Positions 10,951-21,233 of a DNA stretch of 64,000 nucleotides are shown in pieces (the stretch's first letter is position 1; each line of letters begins with the position of its first letter). The position numbers and the translations under genes were made by a program. This DNA comes from Rachicladosporium sp. CCFEE 5018 (taxonomy: Eukaryota > Ascomycota > Dothideomycetes > Cladosporiales > Cladosporiaceae). The DNA lies in contig KZ111161.1 of the NCBI GenBank assembly GCA_002077045.2, positions 514,001 through 578,000 on the forward strand. Reading direction: 5' to 3'. The notes below the pieces were generated by a model, which was not told the DNA's origin, searched no databases, and worked only from the letters and a program-made list of their open reading frames with translations.

Positions 10951-11859
10951 ATGGACTCTCCACGCTCGACAAAGCGAGAACGATCGCACAGCCCGGAGAG
11001 GGACCTTCTTACGCCTCCTAATGGAATCGATGACCATGTTTCGAAGCGCATGAAGCTCGATATCGACAATGCTTGCGACGTTCTCAACCACGCAACCAGA
11101 GTTCTGGCGATCGAAGCTGAAGCCTTGGCAGCTATCAGGAATCTTTACCAGACCGACAATACCGCACAACAGGGTCTACTGGATGCCGTGCAGGCTGTTC
11201 TGAATTGCCAGGAGAGGCGCGGCAAGCTCGTCGTCACTGGTGTCGGCAAATCTGCCTACATCGCCCAGAAGTTCGTGGCGACCTGCAAATCTCTGGGAGT
11301 GGCCGCCAGCTTCATGCACGCATGTGAAGCAGTCCATGGAGATCTCGGAGACATTCGCGAGGTGAGCATACTTCCTGTCATCTGCAAGATTGGGCCTCAC
11401 TGACTCTCTTTTCAGCACGACATCGTCCTCTTCGTCAGCTACAGCGGCAAAACCCCCGAACTTCTCAACCTGCTCCCACATATCCCGGCCTCGACCCGCC
11501 TAATGGCCCTAAGCTCCCACTCCCACTTCACCGCCTGCCCGCTCCTCCACACTCGCGCCGACAGCATCCTCCTCCCCACCCCCATCCCAGAGAAAGAAGA
11601 AATCTCCTTCTCCGTCTCCGCCCCCACGACCTCCACGACCGTCACCCTAGCCGTAGCCGACATGCTCGCCCTCACGATCGCCGAGCAACTGCACCAAACC
11701 CGCAAAAAGGAAGTCTTCGCGCGCAACCACCCCGGCGGCGCAATCGGCGTCGCGTACCGCGAAGTTGTTAAAGTTGAAGTTGATGTTGAGCTGAAGAAAG
11801 CTGAGCTGGAGGTTCTGGAGCTGCCGAGTCCGAGTATTTCGGGGAGTGACGATTTCTAG
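10951..11859 (+). CDS. SIS-domain sugar-phosphate isomerase (KpsF/GutQ arabinose-5-phosphate isomerase-like)
   Basis: Predicted sugar isomerase. In bacteria the KpsF/GutQ family interconverts ribulose-5-phosphate and arabinose-5-phosphate. Exons 10951-11361 and 11416-11859 join in phase 0 to give 284 residues. The SIS fold is visible as GKLVVTGVGKSAYIAQK, then HACEAVHGDLGDIRE and VSYSGKTPELLNLL, ending with the family-typical ARNHPGGAIG. The two CBS domains found in bacterial KpsF are absent; the protein stops about 35 residues after HPGGAIG with a Glu/Lys/Val-rich tail. The N-terminal 35 residues are Ser/Arg-rich with KRMK, possibly a nuclear or regulatory extension. The start at 10951 is chosen because upstream in-frame ATGs (from 10876) lack family character. 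The physiological substrate in fungi is unknown to me. Confidence 0.85.
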
Positions 11860-12664
11860 TCGTCGCGCCCGTGGTTCCGGTGGGGCGACCGGGAGATCAT
11901 GGGCATTGACGGTCACGACTATTGCGTGTGTGAAACACACGCATGTGGCTTTCGGTGGGGCTAAGAAGGGGAGACTGCCAGGGCGGTGGCGATGACTAAA
12001 ATTGCATAGATGACGACTTCGATAGATTCGAATATCAGAGACCAATGACTGCAGGGATTATATCTCACATCACGAGAATCAGCGTGAGATTATGCCTACT
12101 GCGTTGCCACTTGTCGCGCACGGCTAATCAGACGGCGCCCGCTCACATGCAAAAGCCGCTACCACAGTCGCAGGCCGAAACGCCCGTTCATACATACTAA
12201 TCTGCAATACTAGATGGTGAGTCCTCCTTCCCTGTGGATGTACCCTCACAATCACGACAACGAGAGTATAAGTCGCATCTCCATGAAGGAGGCCAATCTC
12301 ATCGCACAACATGGTTACATTCAATACCACAGTGCCTCTCAGCCGCGCTGTAAGTGTAAATCGACACTCAATGCACTCGAGAGCAGCAGAGGGGATGCTC
12401 AGCGCTCTAGAAGAACGAGGGCTTGCGCCTGAACGTGTCACTCGAGCAGACATGCATACCAGATCGTCCGGCGGGATTGCTCTACGCACTTTGTGAACGG
12501 GCCGGATACTGCAAGGCACCGAGCACGTCCATCCTCATGTCGTAGACGCGTACGCCTATCTCATCATTCGCTACAAAATGCAAACGCTCCCCATACGCTC
12601 AGCAAAACGCCATCGCCATGCCATGCCCGTCACCCCGTCACCCAACCCACCGCCCCAACCCTCC
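11860..12664. other. convergent 3' intergenic region, one unassigned short frame
   Basis: About 800 bp between convergent stops of the SIS gene (11859) and the deubiquitinase (12665). A plus-strand frame 12311-12496 (61 codons, beginning MVTFNTTVPLSR) has a sensible ATG but no recognised relative, and might be a fragment of a spliced gene. Nothing else is supportable. Confidence 0.35.
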
Positions 12665-15600
12665 TCACAGCCTCCCTCCCGTCCCCTCAATCCCAGCCCG
12701 CTGATAAAACACAATATAAGCATCCCTCGTCTGCAGCCTCTCCCCCCCACCATCGCCCTCAACCCCAACCTCCCTCATCCTCGAATCATCATGCACCCTC
12801 CACCTCCCCTTGACCATGTCCCTCGCTGCAGTAGTATAATGCCCACTACCGAGAGTGTTGCCATGGTGGCGGATGACTGCGTACGCATCATAGCTGAACG
12901 GCGGCGTTATAGAAGCATCGAGCCGGGCGTATCCTGGGCCATATTGCGCAGTCACAGCAGCTTGATCGGACGCGGTCGGAGGCGGCAGCATAAAAGGCTG
13001 TAAGTCGAGCGCGTGTAGGGGGAAGTCTATCAAAGTGTGCACTTTCGCCGCCGAACGCCCGCCCCAGGTCGAGCGGAAGCGTTTGAAGTGTATAACCAAA
13101 AACTGCGGCGCGCGTGTGATCGTAATCCGCTTCGTCGCCTCCCTCTGACCCTTACACTTCGGGCAATTCCAGCCATCCTCCAGCCTTTCCTCGGACGTAT
13201 ATTGCTTGAGGCAGTCTTGCAGCGTCGCCTGGCCCTGGGACGGGATTTCAACGGAGATGGACATGAAGTACTCCCACGTCGAGCTCGTGAAACCGCAGCT
13301 TAGGCAGCGGAGACGGGATATGTGCTGCCCGCCGAAGAGGTCGAGGATATCGCTTCGGTCGCGGTGGGTGATGCGCTCCCATTCCATCGCTATAGTGAAG
13401 AGTTTCGGCGCAGACTCGCGCGCGGCTTCTTGTTGCGGTGTGAGAGCTTTGAGGGGCGATTTCTGCCAGTGCGAATTCAAGTCTTCGTGGAGGCAGTCTA
13501 TGAGGAAGTCGAAGAATTCTTTCGCGTCTTGCTGTTGGGAGGAGATCCATTGGGCGTTTAGGCGGCCGCAGAAAGAGCGGAAGGTTGTTGGTTTGATGGC
13601 TTCTACGTCGCCTTTCCAGAGGGAGCGAATGAGGTTCGAGTACAGCTCTGGCATAACGCCTTTACTCCCTTTCCAATTCTTTTGCACTTTCCGCCGGAAG
13701 TCGTCTTGCATGAAGAGGGCTGTCAGGGGTGTTGTTGCGCTGAGGGCTTGGATTGTAGAGTTCATGTAGCAGGTTACGCCGAAGTTTATCAGGCCGGTGC
13801 GCGGGAGGATCATATTTTGGAGGCGCAGTTTCGCGGGTATGTAGGGGGCGAGGTGGTCGGATCGATTGGCTGGGAGCGAAGATTGGGAAGCTGAGCGGTC
13901 GCTGACGCCGGTGTAGGACATGCGTGGTGCGGCTGGGGCTGGCCGTTGGGGGACCTGGGAATACTGCGATGCGGGCGGTGCCACGGGATAGTCTGGCAGC
14001 TTCGCAGGAGGTATTGGAGGAGGTCGTTGTGGTACTTGTGATCGCATAAAGTCTGGATGTCGGTCGATCGCCCCGGCGTCTGGGAAGCGTGAATTGAAGT
14101 CCTGAATGGCTGCTTCGTACTGCTTCAGCGAGGCCTCGTCATTCGCGCCATCGCCTTCCTCCTCGATCATAGGCTGTACCTGAGGTACGATGGACACGCT
14201 CTCTTGTCTAGCTCGCTCATGCCATGCTCGCTCTTCATCCTGACCAAGTGGTGCAAAGTCTTGCACTCGCCGCTTCGGTATTCGGAGCGAGCTGGACCCG
14301 GCTGTGAAGACGGGCGGGCGTCGTTGCAATGGTCTGACGGCGTTCATTCGCTCCAGCGTGTTGGACGATCTCAGTGCTTGTTGACCCACTAGATCGATCC
14401 AGGCGTCGAGTCCACCTATCAGCAACATTGGCCGCTCTCGTAGTGGCTTGTCCTGACTGAACTCGGTGAGTGCCTCATGCAGGTAGAGCAGCGCAGCCTC
14501 TCGATCGGTCTGCGGTCGAGACAAGAACGTCTCGGACTGCGTGTTGCCATCGTAATACACAACCAGATCGTAGTCACGTCGGTTGAAGAACATTTCCTGC
14601 TCTGCTTCGGGTGACAAGACTAAGCTTTCCTGTACTTCATCCGCGCTCATGCCTCGCCGGAGTGTCATAGGCTCAATGCACATAATACTAGATGCGAAGA
14701 TGTGACCATCGTCAAAGTCTGCTCGAGGTCGCACATCGATCAGCAGGACACTGAAGCGTTCAAGATAGTCGAACAGCCTCTCATTGCTGACTCTCGTCTC
14801 TCGCAGCGTCTGTCGTGTCGCTTCTCGGGGAGCAGAACCAAGGACAGCCCCTTCAGGTACACCCTGAGGAAAGTAGTCGCCGCTGTCCCTGCTCCCATTT
14901 GGTGCTCGAGTCGAAGCAGAGGACATTGATGCCATAGAAGATCTTCGCACATCATTGGAAGCCAGGCTTCGAGCTGTGTGTCGAGGTGGTGCAATGTTGC
15001 CAGTGGTCTGCATGTTGCGCGCAGGACTATATGTCGGACTGGGAGGCTTCGGCATTGCTGCAGCGAGCTCAGTATTGAGTGGCAACTTGGCAGGTAGTAC
15101 GGGTCCGCCATTCTGCATTGCTCTAGGACCTTGCGGTTGTCCGAGCAAGGTTGTTGACTTTGATAGCGCATCGAAGGAGTTACGTCCGTTCCAGTCCACA
15201 GCCGAAGGCATGCTGATGGGATTGCTCTGCACCGAAGAGATTGAGCCTCTCGAGTCTGGCCGAGGGGCAGAGGTACCGCCATTCTGTAGTCGTAGTCGTG
15301 CAAAGCGGTCATTGAGCGCATCGCTCGGTGGAGGTACGGTGGTCCCATTGACCGGTCGCGAGATGGCTCTGCCATGCAGCGAGTCGGGTTTCGGCGATAC
15401 AGACGGTTTGATCTTGTGCCCACCTCCCACTGCAAGACTCTCGTGCCGCTCATGTGACACGCCATTGACCTGTGATGACGAGCCAACACTTCCCCTCGCA
15501 TTCTCACCGTTGACAATACCGCCCCTCGGCCTCGTCCCATTTCGCAGATTGTTGTTCATGATAATGCTCTTGATCGACATGAACTGCTCCTCCATCTGCT

Positions 15601-15958
15601 TCAACTGCCCCTGCAGCTGCTTGTACTGCCTATCCAGCTGCGGATCGAGATCATAGACAGTACCATGGCGGGGTATCACCCCGACAGCGATCTCATATGC
15701 GCGCAAGTAGTCCACGAAAGCCAGGTCCGGTCTTCGTGTGTCCACCAACAACTTCGCTTGCCGCAGTGAAGTCACAGCGAGGCTCAACAGCTTCGCGACT
15801 GGATCGTCTGCTTGGTAGCCCTGCTGTGCTTTCGCCTGCAAGTCCTGAATGTGCTCGAAGACCTTCTCTGTGCTGCCACCGCCATTAGTAGATGGCTTGC
15901 CATTGTAGCCGCCTGCTATACCACCGGGAGGACTCGGAAGCGAAGTCGCTGCGCTCAT
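12665..15958 (-). CDS. DOA4: ubiquitin carboxyl-terminal hydrolase with rhodanese domain (Doa4/Ubp5/USP8 type)
   Basis: Cysteine protease that removes ubiquitin, in yeast from cargo entering multivesicular bodies. Single exon, 1097 residues. Order: N-terminal helical USP8/MIT-like region at about 30-115, a long disordered Ser/Pro region, a rhodanese-like domain at about 385-530 (LLIDVRPRADFDDGHI), a proline-rich linker with PPIPPAKLP, then the USP catalytic core from about 720. The Cys box has GVTCYMN (Cys730), a zinc ribbon CLSC (about 885-888) and CPKC (932-935), and the His box has GSGHYTT (His1040). The rhodanese segment lacks an active-site Cys (CIEP is upstream), as in Doa4/Ubp family members. 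The gene is divergent from VPS27, and both products act at the ESCRT step. The family call is firm; the Doa4 versus Ubp5 distinction is less so. Confidence 0.92.
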   Translation of the reverse strand: MSAATSLPSPPGGIAGGYNGKPSTNGGGSTEKVFEHIQDLQAKAQQGYQADDPVAKLLSLAVTSLRQAKLLVDTRRPDLAFVDYLRAYEIAVGVIPRHGTVYDLDPQLDRQYKQLQGQLKQMEEQFMSIKSIIMNNNLRNGTRPRGGIVNGENARGSVGSSSQVNGVSHERHESLAVGGGHKIKPSVSPKPDSLHGRAISRPVNGTTVPPPSDALNDRFARLRLQNGGTSAPRPDSRGSISSVQSNPISMPSAVDWNGRNSFDALSKSTTLLGQPQGPRAMQNGGPVLPAKLPLNTELAAAMPKPPSPTYSPARNMQTTGNIAPPRHTARSLASNDVRRSSMASMSSASTRAPNGSRDSGDYFPQGVPEGAVLGSAPREATRQTLRETRVSNERLFDYLERFSVLLIDVRPRADFDDGHIFASSIMCIEPMTLRRGMSADEVQESLVLSPEAEQEMFFNRRDYDLVVYYDGNTQSETFLSRPQTDREAALLYLHEALTEFSQDKPLRERPMLLIGGLDAWIDLVGQQALRSSNTLERMNAVRPLQRRPPVFTAGSSSLRIPKRRVQDFAPLGQDEERAWHERARQESVSIVPQVQPMIEEEGDGANDEASLKQYEAAIQDFNSRFPDAGAIDRHPDFMRSQVPQRPPPIPPAKLPDYPVAPPASQYSQVPQRPAPAAPRMSYTGVSDRSASQSSLPANRSDHLAPYIPAKLRLQNMILPRTGLINFGVTCYMNSTIQALSATTPLTALFMQDDFRRKVQKNWKGSKGVMPELYSNLIRSLWKGDVEAIKPTTFRSFCGRLNAQWISSQQQDAKEFFDFLIDCLHEDLNSHWQKSPLKALTPQQEAARESAPKLFTIAMEWERITHRDRSDILDLFGGQHISRLRCLSCGFTSSTWEYFMSISVEIPSQGQATLQDCLKQYTSEERLEDGWNCPKCKGQREATKRITITRAPQFLVIHFKRFRSTWGGRSAAKVHTLIDFPLHALDLQPFMLPPPTASDQAAVTAQYGPGYARLDASITPPFSYDAYAVIRHHGNTLGSGHYTTAARDMVKGRWRVHDDSRMREVGVEGDGGGERLQTRDAYIVFYQRAGIEGTGGRL

Positions 15959-16622
15959 GATGAACGGCGCAGGGGTCGTCGTCGCCAGATCATGTCGCTA
16001 TATCTGTCACCAAAGAACCCAGGCAAGATTATGCACAGTACACGCGATGGCGTGGTCGACCGCGTGGTTCACGGAAGTCTATTGTGCCTCTCGATGTCGG
16101 TGGCGGACGTAGGATGCTGCCCTGAGGAAGGGGAATGTGCAGAGGTCAGCTGTGTAAGCTGGTGAGAGCACAGTGATACCGAAGACAACGTTATTCGGTA
16201 AGAGAGTTCAGTAGTGAATTGCCATTCACTACTGCTTATTGTTTCGAGGTTGTCTGCTTCCCCAGAAAGTGGAATGACGCAGCCGCGTGAGCCACGCCGC
16301 CACACTGCTGTTCTGCCACTGCTAGACCTCGATCCCTATCAAGTCTGTCTTCATACCGGAGCGATCTTATTCGTGAAAGAGGTACAGACTTCTTCGGCAT
16401 AGTCCAGGCTCCAAGGTACCTCATGTCAGCGAACTGCGGAATCCTCTAGAGCTATTCCACATTCTCTATCATTGCCTTCTCTCGGTCCTCAGGCATACCT
16501 TCAGCCTCCCCCAGCATCACATAGACCACCACTGTCCATCCCGGTAGTCCACGACCCAGGATCTCTCCAAGAGCGACACCTCCAACACACCATTCCCCGG
16601 CCACGGCCACCCACACCCAACC
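15959..16622. promoter_or_regulatory. divergent promoter region DOA4-like / VPS27
   Basis: About 660 bp separate the start of the deubiquitinase (15958, leftward) from that of VPS27 (16623, rightward). It holds a perfect 10-bp inverted repeat with a 6-nt spacer at 16209-16234. No other gene is recognised. Shared control of two endosomal-sorting genes is plausible but inferred. Confidence 0.5.
16209..16234. repeat. perfect 10-bp inverted repeat, 6-nt spacer
   Basis: The left arm cagtagtgaa and the right arm ttcactactg are exact reverse complements separated by ttgcca. It lies 250 bp from one start and 390 bp from the other in a divergent promoter region, so it could be a dimeric transcription-factor site or a hairpin. 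It is not followed by a T-run, so a terminator is not indicated. Confidence 0.6.
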
Positions 16623-18702
16623 ATGGCCTCCTGGTTCGGCGCCTCCAACACGGAGCTCGACCAGCAAATCGAGCGCGCGACCTCCTCCTCCCTCGAAGAC
16701 ATCGCCCTAAACCTCGAAATCTCAGACATAATCCGCTCCAAGACCGTGCAGCCCAAGGAAGCCATGCGCTCCCTCAAACGCCGCATAAACAACAAGAACC
16801 CCAACATCCAGCTCGCCGCCTTGAACCTCACAGATACGTGTGTTAAGAATGGCGGGAGTCATTTTCTGGCCGAGATCGCGAGTCGGGAGTTCTTGGATGG
16901 GTTGACGGGGATGCTGAGGAATTATGGGGAGATGGAGAGGAATGTCAGGCAGAAGATTTTGGAGCTTATTCAGAATTGGGCTGTGGGGGCGCAGGGGAAG
17001 GAGAGTTTGGGGTATTTGACTGAGACGTATCGGGCGTTGCAGTTGGAGCGGTTTGACTTTCCGCCTAGGCAGGAGGTATGTCGGAATGAGATGTGTGGTG
17101 GCAGGCTGAACGCTGACAGTGGAACAGGTCGCCAGCAGTATGTTCGACAGCTCTGCACCTCCAGAGTGGGCAGACTCGGACGTGTGCATGCGGTGTCGAG
17201 AGCGGTTTACTTTCACGAACCGGAAACACCATTGCAGGAATTGCGGGAACGTGTTCTGCGGCACCTGCAGCTCAAAGAGCATACCTTTACCACATCTCGG
17301 GATCATGCAGCCTGTACGGGTGGATGATGGCTGCTACGCGAAGCTGGTGGAAAAGAATCGGGGAGGAGCTGCACCCCAGAGCCCAATCAGCTCGAAGCCG
17401 ACGCTATGGCAAGGTGCAGCAGCAGCAAGTACCGAGAGGATGCAGCCTCGAGCTGCACGAGTGGACGACAGCTTCGACGCAGACCTGAAACGGGCACTAG
17501 AGATGAGCTTGGAGGACAGCAAGGGTCCGATAGGTGCAGGCTACGTTCCGCAGGCGCAAGCTGCACAGCCCAAGCCACAAACGAACGGCATGAGCAAGAG
17601 CGCAGCGCCGAAAAAGGAGGAGGCATTGGATGCTGATCTTGAGGCGGCAATTGCAGCAAGTCTGCAGGATATGGAGGAGCAGAAGAAGCAACATGCGAAA
17701 CAGCTGAAGGAGCGGACATCGTCGGCGAATGCGGCGCCGCCTGCACAGTATAAGCCCAACAATCAGTTCGAGCTCACACCCGTGGAAGCTGAGAACATCA
17801 ACTTGTTCTCGACGTTAGTGGATCGCTTGCAGCATCAGCCGCCTGGAACAATACTGCGAGAACCTCAGATCCAGGAGCTGTACGAGAGCATAGGCACACT
17901 GCGACCGAAGCTCGCACGGACATATGGTGAGACGATGAGCAAGCACGACACACTGCTAGATCTGCACTCGAAGCTTGCGACGGTGGTGCGGTACTACGAC
18001 CGCATGCTCGAGGACAGGCTGAGCAACACATACAACACCAGCCGATACGGTGCGCCCAATCGAACTAGCATGTATCCGAATATACCTTCCGCAATGCCTC
18101 AGCAACACGGTGGTATGGAGAGTTACTACACCGGGAATGCGCCTCAGATGGACAACTACGGCCCTCCGCCCCAGCAAAGTAGCTATGCTGCCTACTCACA
18201 GCCTCAGCCTCAGCCTCACCCTTCACAAGCACCCTACCCCGAGCCTCCTTACTCGGAGAATCCTCAAATCCGCCAACCACAACCTTATGCTCAGCAACCT
18301 CCTCCCGAAGCATCCTACTACCAACAACAACCAGCACAAGCCTACCCGCCTCAGCCCACACAACCTCCGCCTCCGCAACAACAGTCCTACCCTCCACAAC
18401 TCCACCAAGAACCCCAGCAGCAACCACAACCCCCACAAGCTCACCTCCAGCGCCGCCAGTCAGCGCAACGATATTCACAGACTTCCTCCCAATACGCCCC
18501 TTCCCACACCTCGCAAACCTCAAACCCTCAAATCACCTCCCCGCAAGCAGATCCCGCAGCATCCTTTTACTACACCAACGACCCCCAAGCGCCCCTTCCA
18601 TCGAGTCCAGAGACTTACGCGCAGCCGCCTCCGCAGCAACAACAGCAGGCTCCGCCACCACAGCAGCAACAGTATCAACAGCCGCAGCATCCAGGCGTGT
18701 AG
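16623..18702 (+). CDS. VPS27: ESCRT-0 subunit Vps27 (VHS-FYVE-UIM), interrupted by an in-frame TAG before its C-terminus
   Basis: Endosomal sorting protein that binds PI3P and ubiquitinated cargo and recruits ESCRT-I and clathrin. Exons 16623-17075 and 17128-18702 join in phase 0, 675 residues to the TAG. Domains: VHS about 8-145; FYVE 165-225 with WADSD, RKHHCRNC and CGTC; two ubiquitin-interacting motifs near 255-275 and 315-335; a coiled GAT-like segment about 370-455; then a Gln/Pro-rich tail. In the FYVE RVC motif the expected Cys is Asp217 (RVDDGC), so one zinc ligand is replaced, which may be lineage-typical. Oddity: after TAG at 18700 the same frame stays open for 58 codons to TAG at 18877, is again Gln-rich, and ends KEKSLIEL, the clathrin-box-like terminus of this family. 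The native protein is probably about 734 residues. Confidence 0.9.
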
Positions 18703-18879
18703 AGGCAAGGGAGTCAGGCTTACTACGCGCCACAAGCCCAGCAACAAGCGCCGCAGCAACAGCAGTGGCCTACCCTCCCTGCGGCTGGGGCCGGGTACGG
18801 ACAGGAGGCTTTTCCGCATGCGCCGCAGCATGTGCCTGCGCCTGTTGCTGTGAAGGAGAAGAGTTTGATTGAGCTTTAG
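18703..18879 (+). other. VPS27: in-frame continuation of VPS27 beyond the TAG, clathrin-box C-terminus
   Basis: Fifty-eight codons plus stop in the VPS27 frame, starting RQGSQAYYAPQAQQQ and ending VKEKSLIEL. Composition (Gln, Pro, Tyr) is continuous with the upstream tail. The only short GT..AG pairs that could remove the TAG are 21 or 33 nt apart, too short for introns of the size seen here. Explanations are a recent nonsense allele (CAG to TAG is one step), a sequencing error, readthrough, or A-to-I editing of UAG. Confidence 0.7.
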
Positions 18880-19803
18880 GGGGTACTTGAGTGGTGATTT
18901 GGCACATGGGGACGGGAATATGGAACTGTGAGGAGATATGATGTAGAGTGTAGTATATACCCGAAAGCATACGAAGCGTTGGTAGTGAGTGGCTTTGGCA
19001 CTTCTCTCGAGACTCGGGGGAGTTCAGCTATGTGTCACTATGCTTGCTTTCACTGAGCATGAAATCGTGAGTCAAGGTCTACTTTTCCATGTTGTACCCA
19101 CGCACTGCTTCTCTGATTTTTCGAGACGAAGAGTGGCGTGGTAGCGCCCTGCTCGAGCAGTCGGGCGTCGCGCATCCCGTGAGTGAGAAGTCAGACCTCA
19201 AGACAGATAGTCAAGAGCCCAACGGTCTCTCATTGCCACCAGGGCGTTACATGCAACTACAGTGAGTGCGTCGGTAGGAGCTCGGTCGCATCACCGATTT
19301 AGATGAGAGCGAGGATACGGCTGGTGGTCTTTGAAGCAGTGTGAAGATCAACATGGACGACTGAGGCCTTACTTCCGCTTTCTGCGAATGTTTGGTACGG
19401 CGGAAAGGGTCTTGCTAGGACAGACGCGATGGTGATGAACCTGTTACCATAAGTAGGAGAGACATGCAAATCTAGGTCAGCTAGCACCGGAAATCTGACG
19501 CTTATATTCGTCTCGCTGTGTCGCCAATAGGTTATTGTGGGTACCGTGGTAGAAGCCCGGGAATAATTCAGATATTGTAGAGGAGCAGGTCAGTTGCGAT
19601 GAGAATGAGAGTTGACCTCAGATATGCAGGCATCCAGGGCTCGTGAACGATACTCAAGATGAACTCTTCTCGCTGCTCTGTGGCGCGTTCTCTATCGTCT
19701 ACTTCAGCCTGCCGAATCGCTATACATGCTTCGTGAGGCTCATGAGCATACTACCTGTGGCGTCCGTGACCATTCCCGCCCCTGTCGCGAGAGTTTATCT
19801 GGC
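18880..19803. other. convergent 3' intergenic region
   Basis: About 920 bp between VPS27 and the convergent GDP-mannose pyrophosphorylase gene. A 62-codon minus-strand frame (19299-19487) lies about 25 nt downstream of an AATATAAG sequence, but the protein is not recognised. Otherwise nothing supportable. Confidence 0.35.
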
Positions 19804-21233
19804 TCACATAATGACCTCGTTCGCCACGTCCTGCAATGAACAGTCAGCACATTTTTTCTTACATGGACATAACACAGAGATAACGCAAGACTCACCCTCT
19901 TCAATTCCTTATACGGCAAACAAACACAATTCTGCACCCGCACCTCATCCGCAACCACACACTCCTTCCCCAGAATAGTAATACTCTGCACCTTCACGCC
20001 ATTCTTAACCACGCTCGTGCTATGCTCCCGCACAGGCGTGGGTGTCCCTTCAACGCGCGCCCAAGCCCCCACGCGACTGCTCCAGCCAATGATACTGTAC
20101 AGAACGCAGGCGTCGTGCTTGATCTCCGCGTCTTCCAGGACGATGGATTCTTTGATTCGCACGCCAGGGCCTACGATGGCGCGAGGCCCGATGGAGACGT
20201 TGGGGCCGAGTTTGGCGGAGGGGTCGACTTGCGCGGTGGGGTGGATGAAGACTGGGGGGAGGATTTTGGCGGAGGGAGCTGCGAGCTCGGGGGATTGCTG
20301 TTGGAAGGCTTTCATCAGGTATAAAGCGTTGGCGGGGACTGCAGAGCCGGCTGTCTTGATCTGCCGCCAGAAGTCTTTTGTTTCGAGGACGTAGAATTGG
20401 CGGCTGTCGGCGAGGTCGGAGAGGATGTCTTGCTCGAGGCGGATGACTTCGTTGGTTTGTCCATCATCGTCTTCGTCTGGGCGGTCGGCGCGAGATGGCG
20501 GGAGGTAGGTGGAGTCGAGAGCGTCCGAGGAGGGGTAGGAGACCAGGCGGGGGCGGTCTGCGCGGCGTTTGATGGCGGATTTGATGCTGGGGAAAATGGC
20601 GTCTGTGCTGAAGAGGTAGACGCCGCAGTTGATGAGGTTGGAGATGTGAGACTCCGGCTTCTCGACGTAGTGGAGCACGCGCTTGGAGTGAGCGTCGGAG
20701 ACTATGCAGCCGAAGTTTGAGGCGGCATCGTTGGGGACGCGGGTCCCTAGGATCACAGCCTCTGCGTCCTTCTCTGTAAAAAGCTGTTGCATTTGTGCGA
20801 GCGGGAACGAGCAGCAGACATCTGCATTGAGGACGAAGAAGCGGTCCGGGCGGTTCTTGAGGATCGCATCGCGGAAGTGGTAGAGCCCACCGGCTGTCCC
20901 GAGTGCTTGGTATTCGCGGAGGTATTTTATGGTAATGTTTGGGTATGCGCGATGCGAGTCTTTGATGAAATCGCGGAAGACGGACTCGTCATAGTAGCCG
21001 ACCAGGAAGACTTCGCGGATCTCAGGGAGCTTCGTTACTGCGGCGAAGCAGTGGGAAATGATGCTGTGGCCAGCGACTTCGAAGAGCGGTTTGGGGAGGT
21101 CGAGTGAGAGGGGGCGGAACCGAGTGCCTCGCGAGGGTCCGCCGACGAGAATGACAGCTTTTGTTGTGGGAGTGCTGTTATTGTTGTTGCCGTTCGGGCG
21201 GCCGCCGCGGACGGGGACTTGCAGGTTGGACAT
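19804..21233 (-). CDS. mannose-1-phosphate guanylyltransferase, alpha/regulatory type (GMPPA-like)
   Basis: Nucleotidyltransferase-fold protein of GDP-mannose synthesis, which feeds protein glycosylation and cell-wall mannan. Minus-strand exons 21233-19896 and 19830-19804 join in phase 0; the second encodes only DVANEVIM. Total 454 residues. The N-terminal pyrophosphorylase signature reads GGPSRGTRFRPLSLDLPKPL, and the C-terminal half has left-handed beta-helix hexapeptides (PSAKLGPNVSIGPRAIVGPG). Insertions and the modified GG-x-RGTRFRPL motif fit the A (regulatory) paralogue better than the catalytic GMPPB/Psa1, though this is a family-level judgement. Reading through the intron would add an unrelated tail, so the tiny terminal exon is well supported. 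A run of Asn/Thr codons follows the short N-terminus. Confidence 0.88.

Noticed and set aside
12311..12496. Short frame beginning MVTFNTTVPLSR
   Set aside because: A decent ATG but no recognisable relative or splice partners; mentioned only as an unassigned frame.
18696..18716. A 21-nt GT..AG segment that would excise the VPS27 TAG in frame
   Set aside because: Length is a multiple of three and borders fit, but it is far below the 44-nt or larger introns seen in this window and has no room for a branch site.
19299..19487. 62-codon minus-strand frame after an AATATAAG sequence
   Set aside because: Could be chance; protein unrecognised and no second copy to test conservation.
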